Assembly (NCBI GenBank): GCA_026724425.1
Contig: JAIUCV010000011.1
Coordinates: forward strand, 3,803,501-3,867,500
Length of the DNA stretch: 64,000 bases
Source of the DNA: Erythrophleum ivorense
Taxonomy: Eukaryota > Streptophyta > Magnoliopsida > Fabales > Fabaceae
Direction of reading: 5' to 3'
How positions within the stretch are numbered: position 1 is the stretch's first letter; each line of letters opens with the position of its first letter. Position numbers and translations under genes: made by a program. A model generated the notes under the pieces. It saw only the letters and a list, made by a program, of their open reading frames with translations, ran no database searches and was not told the origin of the DNA. Shown piece after piece: positions 23,014 to 36,559 of this stretch.

Positions 23014-26000
23014 TCAGGGCGCAGGAACTGACTTCCTCAGCACTGAGGTCCCCTGAAATATCATCATGTGATAATATTTCTTATAATTGTTCATCTGTAA
23101 CGAGAACAGATGTACAGTTGTTAGTCTACTAACAAAAGAAAATCAAGGAAACATAAGTCAACAGCAGAAAATATACACACCTCATCTTGGTCTAACTTCG
23201 TAAAACCAAATTTACTGGTCCATATTGATTCAGCTTCTTCAGCAGCTGGTAGGACAAACTGTTTCACGTTTAAAGATCCAAGTAGCCTTTCAATGCAAGA
23301 AAACAATGACTGGAAGTAGCCCTAGAAAAATAATAATATCTACAGTTAGAATAAGTCTCGTCATCATTAGAATACTGATTAACTTATAATATCTCCTCAA
23401 ACTAAGAACTAGCAAGAATATATTCATTGCTGAAATAAAATAAAACCACCTGTCCTTGGCAATCTGTGATTGTTGCCACTAAGGGAAGCTCTGCCACTTC
23501 TGCCCCAAATATACGAAATACCCCTGCAGAAACGACCACTTGGCTGCAAGACATAATATAAGCGACAGAATCAGGCATCCCTTCAAACGGACATGTACTT
23601 AGTCGGCAAGAAAATATTCCATCCTACTTACTTCACTGTTAGCACTGCACAGTACATTCCGCCAAAATCTTGACCCTTGATGTTCCTTCTGTGGAAATAC
23701 AACCCACACAAAGTAGAACTGATTCACATATCCTGAAATGTTGACAAGAAAATCAATATGGAGAAGAAAATCCTGCTTACCCATAAAGCATTGTTGGAAT
23801 GAAATCGCGGCCTGAAGTAGAATCAACTATTGGATCAAATCGCTCCTAGGAAACAACAAAACATCATTAGTGTTTACATCCCCCAAGTTAAATGCCAAAT
23901 TAGCTTAAAAGGACCAAGAACATCCTCAAGCTAAGCCTTCAAATGTCAACTAGCTCTCAAGCACATTGCACTGGATGGGGTAACCAAACCAAAATTAAGA
24001 ACCAAGTACAGCCACATATATACTCACATGGAAGATTGCGACAGCCCTTGAAAGCAGTTGCCTAGTTTCATCAGAAGAAGCCAGTTTCCAATTTAAGATT
24101 CTCCATTTTATATCTAGACCACCTCCAGTTTCTAGACCCTTCTCTTCATGCTTCTTTAGTATCATACTTAAAAGGGAATCAGGAAGCTTCTCCTCTCCAC
24201 AAGAGACCAAATTAAGCAGAGCAGAATGAATCCGACTGCACTCAGTGCAGCAGAACCAATTTCCTTCAGGCAATTCCTGGCAAAAATAACCTCCATTAAA
24301 AACTGCATGTGCTCCACCCCTTTTTTTGTTTTCTTCTTTTTTTTTTTTTGGTTTTTTTTTGGGGGGGGGGGGGGGCGGGGGGGAGAGGAAGCAAAGCAAA
24401 ACTCCAATTGGAGGCAAAAAGTTCTAAAAAATAAAAAAAAGCAATGGCACCTCTAAGTTCTGCATGTTATGCTCCTTCAAACAGCCTACATGATATTCCC
24501 TTTCACACTGCAAGGACATATCAATCAGTACTTTACTTGAATAGAGTAGTATATAAATTAAACAATTATCTATCAAAACTTGGCAAGATATGATGCACAA
24601 AAGCAATACCTGATCACAAATAATCACTGTGCGAGGACCAAAGTTTTTGCTGAAATCATGGCTTCTGTGAACATGGCATCAAGAAAATATCAGAAGTTGA
24701 TAATAATGTCCACCACACACTTGTATCCAACATGTTAGTAAAGATAAGTTACACAAAAGTCAAGTAAAACGGGAATCTTTATGGCATAGCAATAGAAGTA
24801 TCATATGACACCCAAAGATTTTTATTGTTGATTAACACAGAAGGATGCCAGGGGAAGCAAAGATCACAAAAATTTTAGTTTGAATATGGAGTCACTCCAA
24901 GAAACAATGCAGGGAATCACCTGCATAATGCACATCCACCATGGTCAACCTCCACAGTTTTGACAATGCGAATGCATCTTTGGTTTATCTGTTCTAAAGG
25001 ATCAATGCCTGCAATCCTTCCTGCTGCCACTGCATTCACATTATGCTCCACATATTTGTCTTTCTCGAACAGGGTCTGGCAATATTTACAATACCAAGTG
25101 CCAGTCGGAATGCATGGTAGAGGAACACAGTCTGCAATTGACAAAGAAAACCACAAATGTTAATCTAGCACTCTTCCAAACTAAAGCATCAAATATGCAC
25201 CATTGAGGATGACCACAAGCAAGACCAATTCCAAGTTCAAGTTCCTGGGAATCAGGAATGTTAAGTTTATAGAAGCACAAAAACAAAAAGTTATACAAAG
25301 TCAACTATAAAAATTTCCTTTAGTGGTGCTCCAATGTTATTGATGACATGGACATGTTCCCTGATTAAGATAACCAGTAAACCTCAAGTAAAATAAAAGA
25401 CAATTATGGTGGCATCCGAAATCCATGTGCCATGTATTTTAACTGTCACCTCAAATCTCACTACAGAATCACATAGAATCATGCCAAATCGCACAAAATA
25501 AGTACATCTGCCAATTCTCACATTTAAAAGCAACTGGACTCGGTGGGTTTTACAAAACGTTTGCAAAATATGCAGGTTGGACCTGCACATCCAGAGAAAA
25601 TCACCTTATTTCTCCTTCCTCTTAGCAAAATTTTCTAAAACCAGCCTCTTGAGCTGCAGATAAATGTGTTTTAAGATGTTCTCAAGAAGCCAACATCCTT
25701 TAAGGGTACTACTGCATCTTTCTTCATTCCATCCTGTCTCCATTTGCTTGGTATTTTTCATATAGCTGTAATTTAATCTTAGCTGTCTGTCTTGTCTTTT
25801 TTTTTTTTTTGGGGTAAGAGTCATTGTCATTTCTTTGCCTGTTCTCTTTCTATATACGGTTGCTTGATATGATGTCCCATTCATCTTAGTAGTTGTATTC
25901 ATGACTTAAAAAGAAAGTGCACAAAAGCTAACCTACGGCTTTTTCATTTTTTCAATATACTAGAACTTTTCCTAAACTCTATCCCATTAAATTTACACAA

Positions 26001-29000
26001 TAAAAGTAAGCAAACTTTGAGAAATCAAAAACCAAATTAAAAAGAAGTAGCTAAACTTACAGAGAGAAATTGAAATTGGAGACTTAATACAGGAGGAAAA
26101 AAAATCAAAACTAGAGAATGATATATTGTGTTAAACTCTCAATGGTATTAAGCTAGTGTTGGATTACTTTTTCTGTATTTTCATCAACGTACAGTTTTTT
26201 ATTACACAACTTATAAGATATTTAATATTTTGCCACTGAAACCTGCTATTGATACAATTCAGGATTCAGAAAATAACCCTATCAACTCATGATTTGAATT
26301 GAGCTTTAACAACCATGTTAGGAACCAACCTTTTCTAAATTGACTCTCAGCAGGAAATGCAAACAGTGATTTCGCAGGATCATGCATGAAATGTGTATAG
26401 AAAGGTATAGTAGATTATCAGTTCACAAATTGGTCTTAAAATGAGCATAAACTAGTCTTTCACTTATATTAGTAGGTCTAAGAATGAAGTCCTGCTTAAC
26501 TAGAAAGGGCAAAGGAGTAAAGGAAGGCTTTACCTATGTGAAAAGCCCTTGGGCATCCGTCGCAACATAAAAGACTCCCTCCATCTGAACATATGCTGCA
26601 GAGATCATCATTTTCATTGGTAGAAAACCTACGGCCTTTTGACAGTGATATGGACAGTTCATGTAGAGAGACTCCATTGGATGTGTATATGTGCAGATAA
26701 CTGCAATACAGATAACAAACACGATAAACAAATAAAAGAGAAGATCCTATTCAATTTCCTAAAACATACAGCATCAAATAACACAATATAAGAAAAAACT
26801 CACGGCTTGCGTCGTGATGCCCAACCAGCATGAGCTTCAAATTGTGAGGGGCTGACCTGCTCATCAAAATAGGGGAAAAGTTTAATATTCAGCTCAAGCC
26901 AAATACCTAGCATACACATGGTATAGTACATCATAAGAAAAACAAACCTCAGAGTCACAGCAGCTACAAACAATTCCAAATCCCCTTTTGTAACCCACCA
27001 ACAGTTTCTGTGTAAGCAAGATGAACACATTCAGAAAAGTTGAAAGTGGTAAAAATAGTCAAAGCTCAATAAAAATAACCTGTCCACGAGCATAGTAGGC
27101 TACTTCAGTTCCATCTGGCAACACATCTTCCTCAAAAACCAATTTATGCAAACGTAGATCCCTATATATTTTTTTTAAGGGCAAAGATCAAAACTCCAAT
27201 AAGACTTGAACATAATATGCTACTTCAGATACAAAAACATACTTCTAACCAAAGCAAATGTTTTAGATATGTATAGCACAACCAAACTTACTTCTTGGTT
27301 ATTCTTCCCTGACTCTTACCACGAGAAGTGGTGTGCTTCATCCCGCTGTTTAACGACTTTGGAACCATAACTGGTTCTGGTGACCTGGGATAGTTGGAAT
27401 ATTTCCATATTATACAAATGACAACTATAGCAGTTTGCAGAGATTCCAGTCAACTTTAATAATACATACATCACATAACATGTAATATATGTGTCTTTAA
27501 ATACAGGCATGTAATAAGTTGATTTGTAGTTTGATGCACATGCAAATATGTCAACTGGAAGACAATAAATAAATAAATAAACATAATAAAAAAAACAAGA
27601 TTAAACCCATAATAAATGTCATAAACTCCATTTTCTAACACGAGAAAAATAGGAGAGGAAAAATAAGAATTAATCAGACTAACAAAGCATGGCTGCCTAT
27701 AAATTTGAAAGATAAGTATTTGACTTCTATTCATGCATACTAAATGCTTTGCATTCAATAGTTTTATTAGAAAAATAAAAGGTCTTCACAGTATTAACAA
27801 GTCAGAACCAAAATTCAACAAATGAGTATACAAATTAACGAAGTAATAAATGAGGCACATGCTTCTCGGTAGTCTTACAATGTACACGATTATTACGAGA
27901 TATATATGTGTGCTGATTTTATTTAACAAAACAAACAAAAAGAAACCTGGGAGTAACTGCAGGTGAAGCATAGCAATTGCTAGTCTCAGCTATTTGAATA
28001 GGGGTAGGTTGAAACTCTTTTAATTCCATGCATGTATCGCAAAGTAGTCTTGACAATCCCTTGCCAACTTGAGCTACAGACACTACAATGCAACACAATT
28101 ACCTTTTACAGTTACTGGGAATATGCAAGCAAATGGACAAAGGGAAACCAAACGTATGGATTTCAAACCTCTGCACTTCAAACAGATTGCAGATTTCTTC
28201 ATGGTGAAACCTCCAAGGACTTTCTGTACTGCTTCCTCCAAAACATCCGTTGGAACATTCGAACATGTATTCATGACATCACGGAGTGTATTCCCATTCT
28301 CAAGGTATATGTACTCTGGGGGGCGTTTGTTTGCACTACCAGCATGCAGCTCAAACACGGTGGGTGTGACAACCTACTTTCAGCAAAAACCAAAAAGAAA
28401 AATCCGAAAATTAACCAAGAAATGTTAAGAGATTCTTGTTCGCAAACATATCTTCATTTTACATACCTCAACCCCCTTACAAATTTCGCAATAGCACACA
28501 ATCCCAGAGCCTCTAATCTCTCCTCGGAGCCCTGTTTCTCCAGGCCTTCGTGCCTACAATTTCTCAGACACAGTTACACTCACACCTGAAATGGAAATTC
28601 CCGAATTCCAACAATCAGAACTACAATAATGATATAAGATAATACCTTCACTCCCCGGACATATTTGACTGGCAGTCCCTCAAGAATCCCTGTGGCTAGA
28701 AGGTCCTTTAGCTTCGTTGGGAACTTCTTTGAGGTACTCTTCGACATTTTCATTTGAGTCGGCGTTGAGAATAATGGACCATCTTCACTTTCCCTCCTAA
28801 AATCATAACCAATTCCAATTGCTTTATCACAAGCTTTTTTCCCATCACTTATGAGCTTCGAATCATCTTCCTTTTGTCTCAGTGCCGACCGCGTAAACCG
28901 CCTTGGGGGCTTCTCTATCATGGCCTTCACCTTGTTGTCATCATTAAGAGAAACAGGAGTTGTCCCATCAACACATTTTTCCTCCGGAGAACATGTCTCT

Positions 29001-29632
29001 CCCCTGCTCAAGCTCTCAGTCGTCAACGACTTCTGTAAATCATCTTCATTTGTTTGATTTTCCTTGCTCCCGTCTGGGCAAATGGGTTGCGCCATATCAA
29101 CCATTGTTGCTTCCTTCGGAGATTCTAACATAGGACTACTTTTGGGCTCATCGTCGCTCACAGTTTCTACAACATCGCTCTTGGGTTCCTCTTCACAAAT
29201 GGGCACTGCGGCCTCATCTGCGGGTTCCCTCTTTCCCACAGACTCCCCCACTAGGTTTTTGGGTTCGTCATCGCTCGAGAGATCCACCACATCGCTTTTC
29301 GCCTCCTCCTCGCTCATAACATCATCCATAACCTCCACGGCCTTTACCTCCTTTCCCTTGACCTCTTCAAAAACTATCGGTTCTACAACATCTTCCGGCA
29401 CCGGCTTCGGACCATTCTGCTCATCTTTTTTAGCCCTTGAGGAACCAGATTTCTTGGACCTCTTGTTGCTCGGACTATCTTGAACCCCATTCTTGTTCTT
29501 GCTGGCACGGGTCCGACCCAGAGATCCACAGATCTCGGATTGAGCCTTCATGGCGAATGCAAACTCCCTCTTCAGACCCGTCCGGACCCGCGATAACACC
29601 ACGAACTCGTCCGAATCCTTACCGTTCGCCAT
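23014..29632 (-). CDS. PHD-finger / GNAT acetyltransferase-like nuclear protein (At2g27980-like, 18 exons)
   Basis: Exons (minus, 5' to 3'): 28646-29632, 28467-28553, 28169-28373, 27947-28073, 27292-27384, 27080-27161, 26948-27007, 26804-26856, 26534-26700, 24921-25131, 24610-24664, 24451-24507, 24028-24276, 23781-23845, 23632-23688, 23450-23543, 23181-23321, 23014-23094. All junctions are GT-AG and phases agree, giving 956 residues. Domains: long acidic and lysine-rich N-terminus (1-300); a Tify/Jas-like TPL-binding segment (LKDLLATGILEGLPVKYV, ~305-430) with a second copy (~490-565); PHD finger (CSICSDGG...CDGCPRAFH, ~598-640); a second PHD-like cluster (~688-741); and a GNAT fold (~765-935) with the acetyl-CoA loop CQGQGYF. 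Family knowledge: IDM1 is a related histone acetyltransferase with PHD, methyl-CpG-binding and GNAT domains, acting in active DNA demethylation. Whether this member is catalytic is not shown. The start at 29632 is the first in-frame ATG. Confidence 0.9.
24326..24383. repeat. T-tract / G-tract homopolymer junction inside an intron
   Basis: Interrupted T-runs are followed directly by G15, C, G7. The tract lies in the 174-base intron 12 (24277-24450) of the PHD/GNAT gene, about 50-110 bases upstream of the exon 13 acceptor. On the transcribed (minus) strand it reads as C-tract then A-tract. Confidence 0.9.
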
Positions 29633-32600
29633 AGCGCTGCACGAATTGATTGAAGCCCGTGAACCCTGATTGACGAGGTTAGGAATTGAAACCGAGATCC
29701 CGGAGTGATTTCAAAAATCTCGGATTGAAACAAAGAAATTGAATTTTATTCGGGGTCTACGACTGAAGAAGGGTTCCAAAAAAAGGGTAGGGTTTGTAGA
29801 AGAAGTTGGAAGATTAGAGATTTGGGCTGGAGACACGATTGGGTGAATAGGTCGGTTTCCTTGGAGAAGGCGAAGGGAGAGAAACGTATTCTTTTTCTTG
29901 GATGACGAAATTACCCTGCATTGGCGATTCTCGTCTTTTCCACTACTCCCTATTGAGCCTTGGTCCTCGTGCTTTGTGTATTTGTATTTTGCGCCTTCTT
30001 GCTAAAACTCTATTCTACGACTACGAGACTACCACATAAAAACTATTTTTGCTTTAAACATAACAACAATTTATGAAGCGTGTTTTTTTTTCATAAAAAA
30101 TATTTTAAAAATTTTAACTATCATTTTTTAATTAATTTTAAAATAAATTCAATGGAAAAAATTTTAATTTTTGAAAATTCTCACCCTTCAAATAATAGAT
30201 ATAAATAATAAGGGGTAGAAAGAAGATAATATAGTAGTATATGTGGAGTGGGGTGAAGGGTAATTGGGTCATTAAGAGGATACATGAAAGGAATAAAATT
30301 GAAATATAAATGTATAGTTATATAATTATGGGGGGAAGTTTTTTGAAATACACGAAAGTGGGTTGGCCAATGGTGGAGCAGACCCCTCACGGGGAAATTC
30401 CTAGAAGAGGGGGGAGTAGAGGACGACTCTACGTGCGCTTTGTTTAGGATTTTGCTGAGCTGTGTGGATCTACCCTTTCAAATTTTCAAATATGCCACGT
30501 GAATGTCACGTTTCTCTCCCACTATAATTTATTTTTTTAAAATAAAAGTTAAAAAATAAAATAAAAGCTACACAAATTTTTGGACCCATTTTGCTTCTTG
30601 GATTTAGGAATGGCAATAGGCAAATACTTAATTATATTTTGGATATTTGAATTTAAAAGTATATATTTAATGTTTTAACCATATTTAAATTTGATAAAAT
30701 TTTACATTCTAATATTTCATACCTGATATTTAAAATTTATTAGGCATCCTAAATGCACCCAAAAAAGAAATGTTACATAGATTAAAGCTTTGGATATCAA
30801 ATCAAGAATATTGGAAAAACCCAATTTTATCTTTCATTTAAAAAATATTTTTAAGGCTTTACGCTTTTGTAATTATTACCTGCTTTAAACAATGCATAAA
30901 AAAATTAATCTAACAAAATAAATAGGTAGTGGATAAATTTTGTAGTATGTAATATTACTTTTTATATGTAATTACATATAATTGGTCTAATTGTTATATA
31001 TAATATAAGGATATCAAATATCCTATCCACCCATTGATATTGAATAGATATTAAGTATTCGAAGGCAAATCCAAATTCACTTATTAGTTGACCAAAAATA
31101 TCAATTTCATTATCCACACCCTATCCAATATTGAACATTGGATGAATATAAAACACTTTTTTTTGGGATACCACCAAATGTCCAACGTATCCAAACTCAT
31201 TATCATTCATATTTGCAAAAACAATTTGTTATTACAAAAAAAGTATTTAGCACAATTATTTTTTTCCCTCATTTTGTAATAAAAGTTTAACTTATACATT
31301 TTAGAACAAAAACTTAAAAACATATAGGCACGTGTTTGAGAGCAATTTAAGAGCTTAAAATCAAAAAGTTTTGATTTAGTGATATTGGAGTTGTATACAA
31401 AATTAAAGAATCTGAATTCCATTTTCAGTTGAAACCACATTAACCAAATAGTTAAGAGTTTAAGCCACATAGATATTAAATCAACAATAAACTATGCTTA
31501 GCTTAAATATAAGTGTTTATTATTAAATATTTTCTTTTTTATTGAAAAAATTAATACTAAATAATTAAAATTTATCCTCAAGTTTTTCATGGGAGAGTTG
31601 ATGTATTAGCCCTCAATGGCAATGGAATGTGTTGGTTAAGAATGATGATTGTTTTACTGGTACGGCAAGAGAGCATGATTGATGTGTTCCAAATTATTGT
31701 AAATGGCGGGAAAAGATTAGGAGTTGCCACGTGTAAAAGCAATGGAAAACCTATTTTTGCCAGGAATATTCTAAATACTAAGGTTTTATTCAAATTCAAA
31801 CATTAATAAAATTACGACACTATGCTCTGCAAAGTACAAATCATAATACAGTTAGAATGGTCCCACGTATCAATATTCAACAGTATAGAAATTGTGTCCT
31901 TAAAATAAAATTTAAATTTAAAAGAACACACAAACTCAATATGTAAGTTATACTATTTATAATTTATGAATAATATATATGTAAGAAGAGTTGTACTGTT
32001 ATAAACAGTGTAACTTTTATTAAAATTAATATATATAATAGATAATAGATTTCTCCCATAACTTTAAAATTTATTTGAAAAGTATTTTATCTCAAATGTT
32101 ATTAACATGATGTTATTGAATGTGTTTTAGTTGTCGCAATGTGAATAAGTTGCATAATAAGTAAATATATTTGATCAATTTAATTGTTTATTAAAAAAAC
32201 TATTAACAAGAAATCAACCCTTTTTTAAATATTTTCCTAAAGGAGAAGGAAAGACACTTCAAATTTAATAATTTATTCATTCGTTAGAAGTGATCAGCAT
32301 TATATGCTATCATCAATACAGCACATTGTCCGTGAAGAGATTTTATATCCTTATTCAAGTAAATTCTTTTTATTTTTTCAATGCCTCTCTTTCCAATTTG
32401 GCAATGTAAAAAAAATTAATGTAATTAAATTCAATTCTTGTAAATGGTAAATTATCACTAAAAAATCAAAAAAAAAATAAAAAAAATGACTCAAAAAAAG
32501 CATCAATTTTGAATCCTTAAAATATAAAGATGGCTCCAACATCATGAAATCAAATCTCATTGATAAGTGAGATTTACTTGAGTGATACCAAAATTGTCAC

Positions 32601-35600
32601 TAAATTCAGAGATCCAAATAAAAATCCTAATCAGTGTTAAATTATTATTTTTTAAATATCATTAAACATTTCTTTTTGTGTCGCTCATAGAAGTGATAAA
32701 TAAATTTAACCTTTTTTTTAATGGATTTCACATTCGAGTATATTTGCTAATAACCCTATATAAGATGAGCTCTTTGTGCATCTCTTGTATGTAATTTGAT
32801 AGAATTATTCTATATAATGCAAATTGAGGAGTCCGAATGATATGGACAAAAAAATTTATAACAATGAAAGTATTATGTTATCTTATCGAGCTAATTTATT
32901 TAGGTTTTATATAATCAAAGAATGGAAATTTGAGCAGAAATTTATACTTTGAATGATAAATATTCTATTATAGGGGTGGATAATAAGAGTTAACCCTAAA
33001 ATGTTAAACCGGTGGTAAAAGCAATATTTTTTAATGCCGGTAAAAAACAAAACTCTTGGTCCTTAAAATATTGGTTACATGTGCATTTTCCAACTTTGGT
33101 TACAGGGCGAAGATAATGTAAACAATTCCGGAAAAAGAAAAAAGTTAACTTTGATTATTTTCAATATAATATACTGAACTTCAAATTAATGGTTAAAGAA
33201 ACTGTAACTCAAAATTTATGGCTATGAGAGGAAGAAAGACTAAATTAACTTAAATTAGTTTAGCCCAATAGACTCAAAAAAACACACACATTTGATTATG
33301 ATAAAGACTAAGAAACCCAAAGTTATATCATATTTTCAAAACTTACAACTTATTTTATAAAGTCATTTGAAAGTTGTCAAAAATTTAGTGAAATCTCCCC
33401 TAGAAACAGACGTTCCCAATTTGTACAAATCATATTTTTATTTATAACTTTTTAAATAATATAAATAATATTGTATTATAACCTAGAAAGGAAAAACACT
33501 CAAATAGCTTTTTTAGGTAATTATCAATTACTTACAAAGATATTAGTAAAATAAAATTATATGAGAAAAATTTAAGTAAGAACAATTATTTATATAATAA
33601 ATAAGAGAAAATTAAATAAAGTTTCATGGTAAAAATAAAATAAAATAAAAATAGTGAAATTAGTTAAAAGTTTTACCATCGTCCCTACTTTACACGTACG
33701 AGAATATTATTATTTTCACATTACACATATATGAATTTTGTCATTATTTACAATATACTTTTATGTGCAATTAATTAATTAATGTTATAGACTTATGTGC
33801 AATTCTAATTATATTTTTAGTATTAAATATTCTAATAAAATTATAACATGTGTACAAAATTTAATTATATAATATAGAGTTATAAATATATATTATATAT
33901 TTGTCTACAAAAATCATATAATTATAATATTTTAATTAAGAAATATACCAATAAAAATATAAAAAAATTAAATATAAATTTTTCTTAAATTATTTATACT
34001 CTATACTTAAAACAATTAGAATTTATCTTCTTAAAAATAATTATCTTTAATTATTTTATTTTATTTTTATTAAACTTTTGAAAATAAAATATTTTATTTT
34101 ATTTCTATAATTTGTGTGATTATCATTTTAGATTTTTTTTATAACCTTTTAATTTTTAATTAATTTATTTTGGTATAACCATAAAAAAAATTATGTAAAT
34201 ATTCACGTGGCTATTCATATGGTGGCAATATATAAAGAATTAACGAAAATGAAAAGACGGAGAATATCTACAGGTGACGCAGTTGTATAGCCCACCCCAA
34301 CTTTATGTATAATATGATATCAAAATTAATAAGGTTAGAGTGGACTACATGCTTCCCAGCCAAGTGAATTTGATTTGAGTACTGGTGAGCCACCCTTGAG
34401 CACTACTAGCAGTACTGATGGCGACAGGGCGGCACCTAATCCCTAAAGCATGTTTGGCCCTCCGTTGCGGTTTTTGGAAAAAATTCATGATTTGGTCCTT
34501 ATAATTTGTCTGAATTTTGAATCTGGTCCCTAATTTTTCTTTTTTTCAAATCAATTCTCATAATTTGCAAACCTCTAAACTTTGGTCCCCTTGTTCAGCA
34601 ATAACTCCGTTAATGGAGCGCACCGTTCTACTTTGAAGTTTAAATTCGTGCTGTTACCAAAAAGAAAGCAAAAGGGTTTAATCTCGTGCGTAATATATTT
34701 AAAGAAGTGCAATGTTGGATTCCTGCGTAATAAAATTAAACGTAAAGAAACAACGATTTCTCGATTTCTAAACGCTTCTGCCAAACATGCGCACTAGTGA
34801 TCATCTGAAGTTTACTCCAAGATTGTGTACTGGATGAAGCCAGATATTCAAACTGAACAGTAGCTTCTTTTTTAAAAGGAAAAAAAAAAAAAGAAAGTTA
34901 GTTGACATACGAACAATTTTTAAAGTTGATTTGAAGTTTTGTAACTTAGGCCACATTTTTTTTTTCACCCAAAAAAAGTGAGGGTGAAGTTAGTAGATTA
35001 TATAAATATTAAGGTGTTAAGATTTGAGTTTATGGGAACATTATGCAAAATTTGATGTTTTTGTGAAGTTTGCATAGATTAAAGTGTGTATTGGGATGTT
35101 TTTGGTTAAAACATTTTTTTAGCTTGCATGATTCTATTTTATTTTTATTTGAGTTTATTTAGTTAAAAAATGTGTAATTAAATTCTTATAATTTTAAAAA
35201 AATTAATTTAGTTTACATAGTTAAATCTTTATTAGTGCACTGTTAAATTTTATTAATATGATAAATTATGTGCAATTTTGGCATTCTAAATTATAAATAT
35301 ATATAATTTTAGCTAACTCAACTTAGCAGGCAATATAGAATATATCATATGACATATATATGAGTTAATTTTATGTTTATTATTTATTTTCTCTTTTTGT
35401 TAACATTTTTAAAGTCTATAGATCAAATTAAAAATTAAATAAATTTATAAGAATGAATAAAGTAATTTAAATAATTTTTGTATGATTATATATATTTTCA
35501 AATTTTATGAGACTAAGTATTTTTTTAGGAGAGAGGGAGATATTTAGTGAATACCCATGGCCTGTTGGGTATGTATAATGAAAAGGAAAATATATAAAAA

Positions 35601-35714
35601 AGGATAATTTTATGAATAAAATAATCTTTTTAAAACCTTATTTTAATTTAAATTTTTAAAAATAAATACTATTAAGTAATAACAAGTAATTATTATAAGA
35701 ATATAAATAACATT

Positions 35715-35745
<31 letters not shown>

Positions 35746-36559
35746 ATTCACCTACCTTGCACAAAATCAAATAGGCTGCCATATACTTATTTGATACATT
35801 CAAATTTCTACTCATACTATGAAAGAATGAATTATTAAATATGGTTGATGCTGACAAGTTGACTAAATTACCAAGAATTTATATTTAAGAGTAGATTAAA
35901 ATGTAATTTTTCATTCTTTTATTATTAAATTTTTTAATAAAAATATGGTCGATATAAAAAATTTATAGTTTCAATTATGTGATACTAAGGTATAAAAATT
36001 AAACACCTATCATATAATTATTAAATAACAAAAATATAAAAACTATGTGCCTCATGTACGTTGCTTTGGGGCTTTGTGCTATTTAATATTCTGCTTTGGG
36101 ATTTTTCCATCGAACGATATAGAGGCTTATTGGTCTTGAACTACAAGTTCAACTTATATACGATTGTGGTGTTTCTGTTTGTCGTATGACAAAGCCAGCC
36201 ACGTGTTGATGCGTCACTTCGAAACGTGTGATTTCAATTATTCATTCTGGATCTGCAGAAGCAATCGATAATCCATCTTTTTGCAATATCTCAGTTACTA
36301 ACCCACTATATAAACACAGCCGAAACATAGCCATATCTTCCATGGAAAATGACCTTACAATAAGAGATCCTTTTTTTTTTAGCAATCGAAGTATATTATC
36401 TCTTCATTGTACAGTTTTATTTTTACCATGACTGGGTATTCCATCTCAGATGTTAAAGCAATGAAGCAGAAGTAAATTTTATATTTTGTCAAGTTAAAAC
36501 ATAGGAGACCAATTTGCTGAAATAATACTTAAATACTCATTTGATTTACTATTGTGATT
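29633..36559. other. long AT-rich intergenic region
   Basis: The first ~250 bases are the 5' leader and promoter of the PHD/GNAT gene. The rest has no frame with a family signature. Around 34480-34620 there is text of the kind found at the ends of common plant repeats ('TTGGTCCTTATAATTTG', 'TTTGGTCCCC'), but a partner end was not found. A CA/TA microsatellite lies at about 35716-35744. Confidence 0.55.

Noticed and set aside
23995..24456. Proline/lysine-rich and Phe/Gly-rich frames around 24.3 kb
   Set aside because: Created by the T-tract/G-tract in intron 12 read through from exon 13.
28032..28589. 185-codon plus-strand frame
   Set aside because: Lies antisense to exons 2-4 of the PHD/GNAT gene, whose splicing and domains are consistent.
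34480..34620. Repeat-end-like text ('ggtccctaatttttc', 'tttggtcccc')
   Set aside because: It resembles termini of common plant elements, but no second end or inverted partner could be found, so no element is called.
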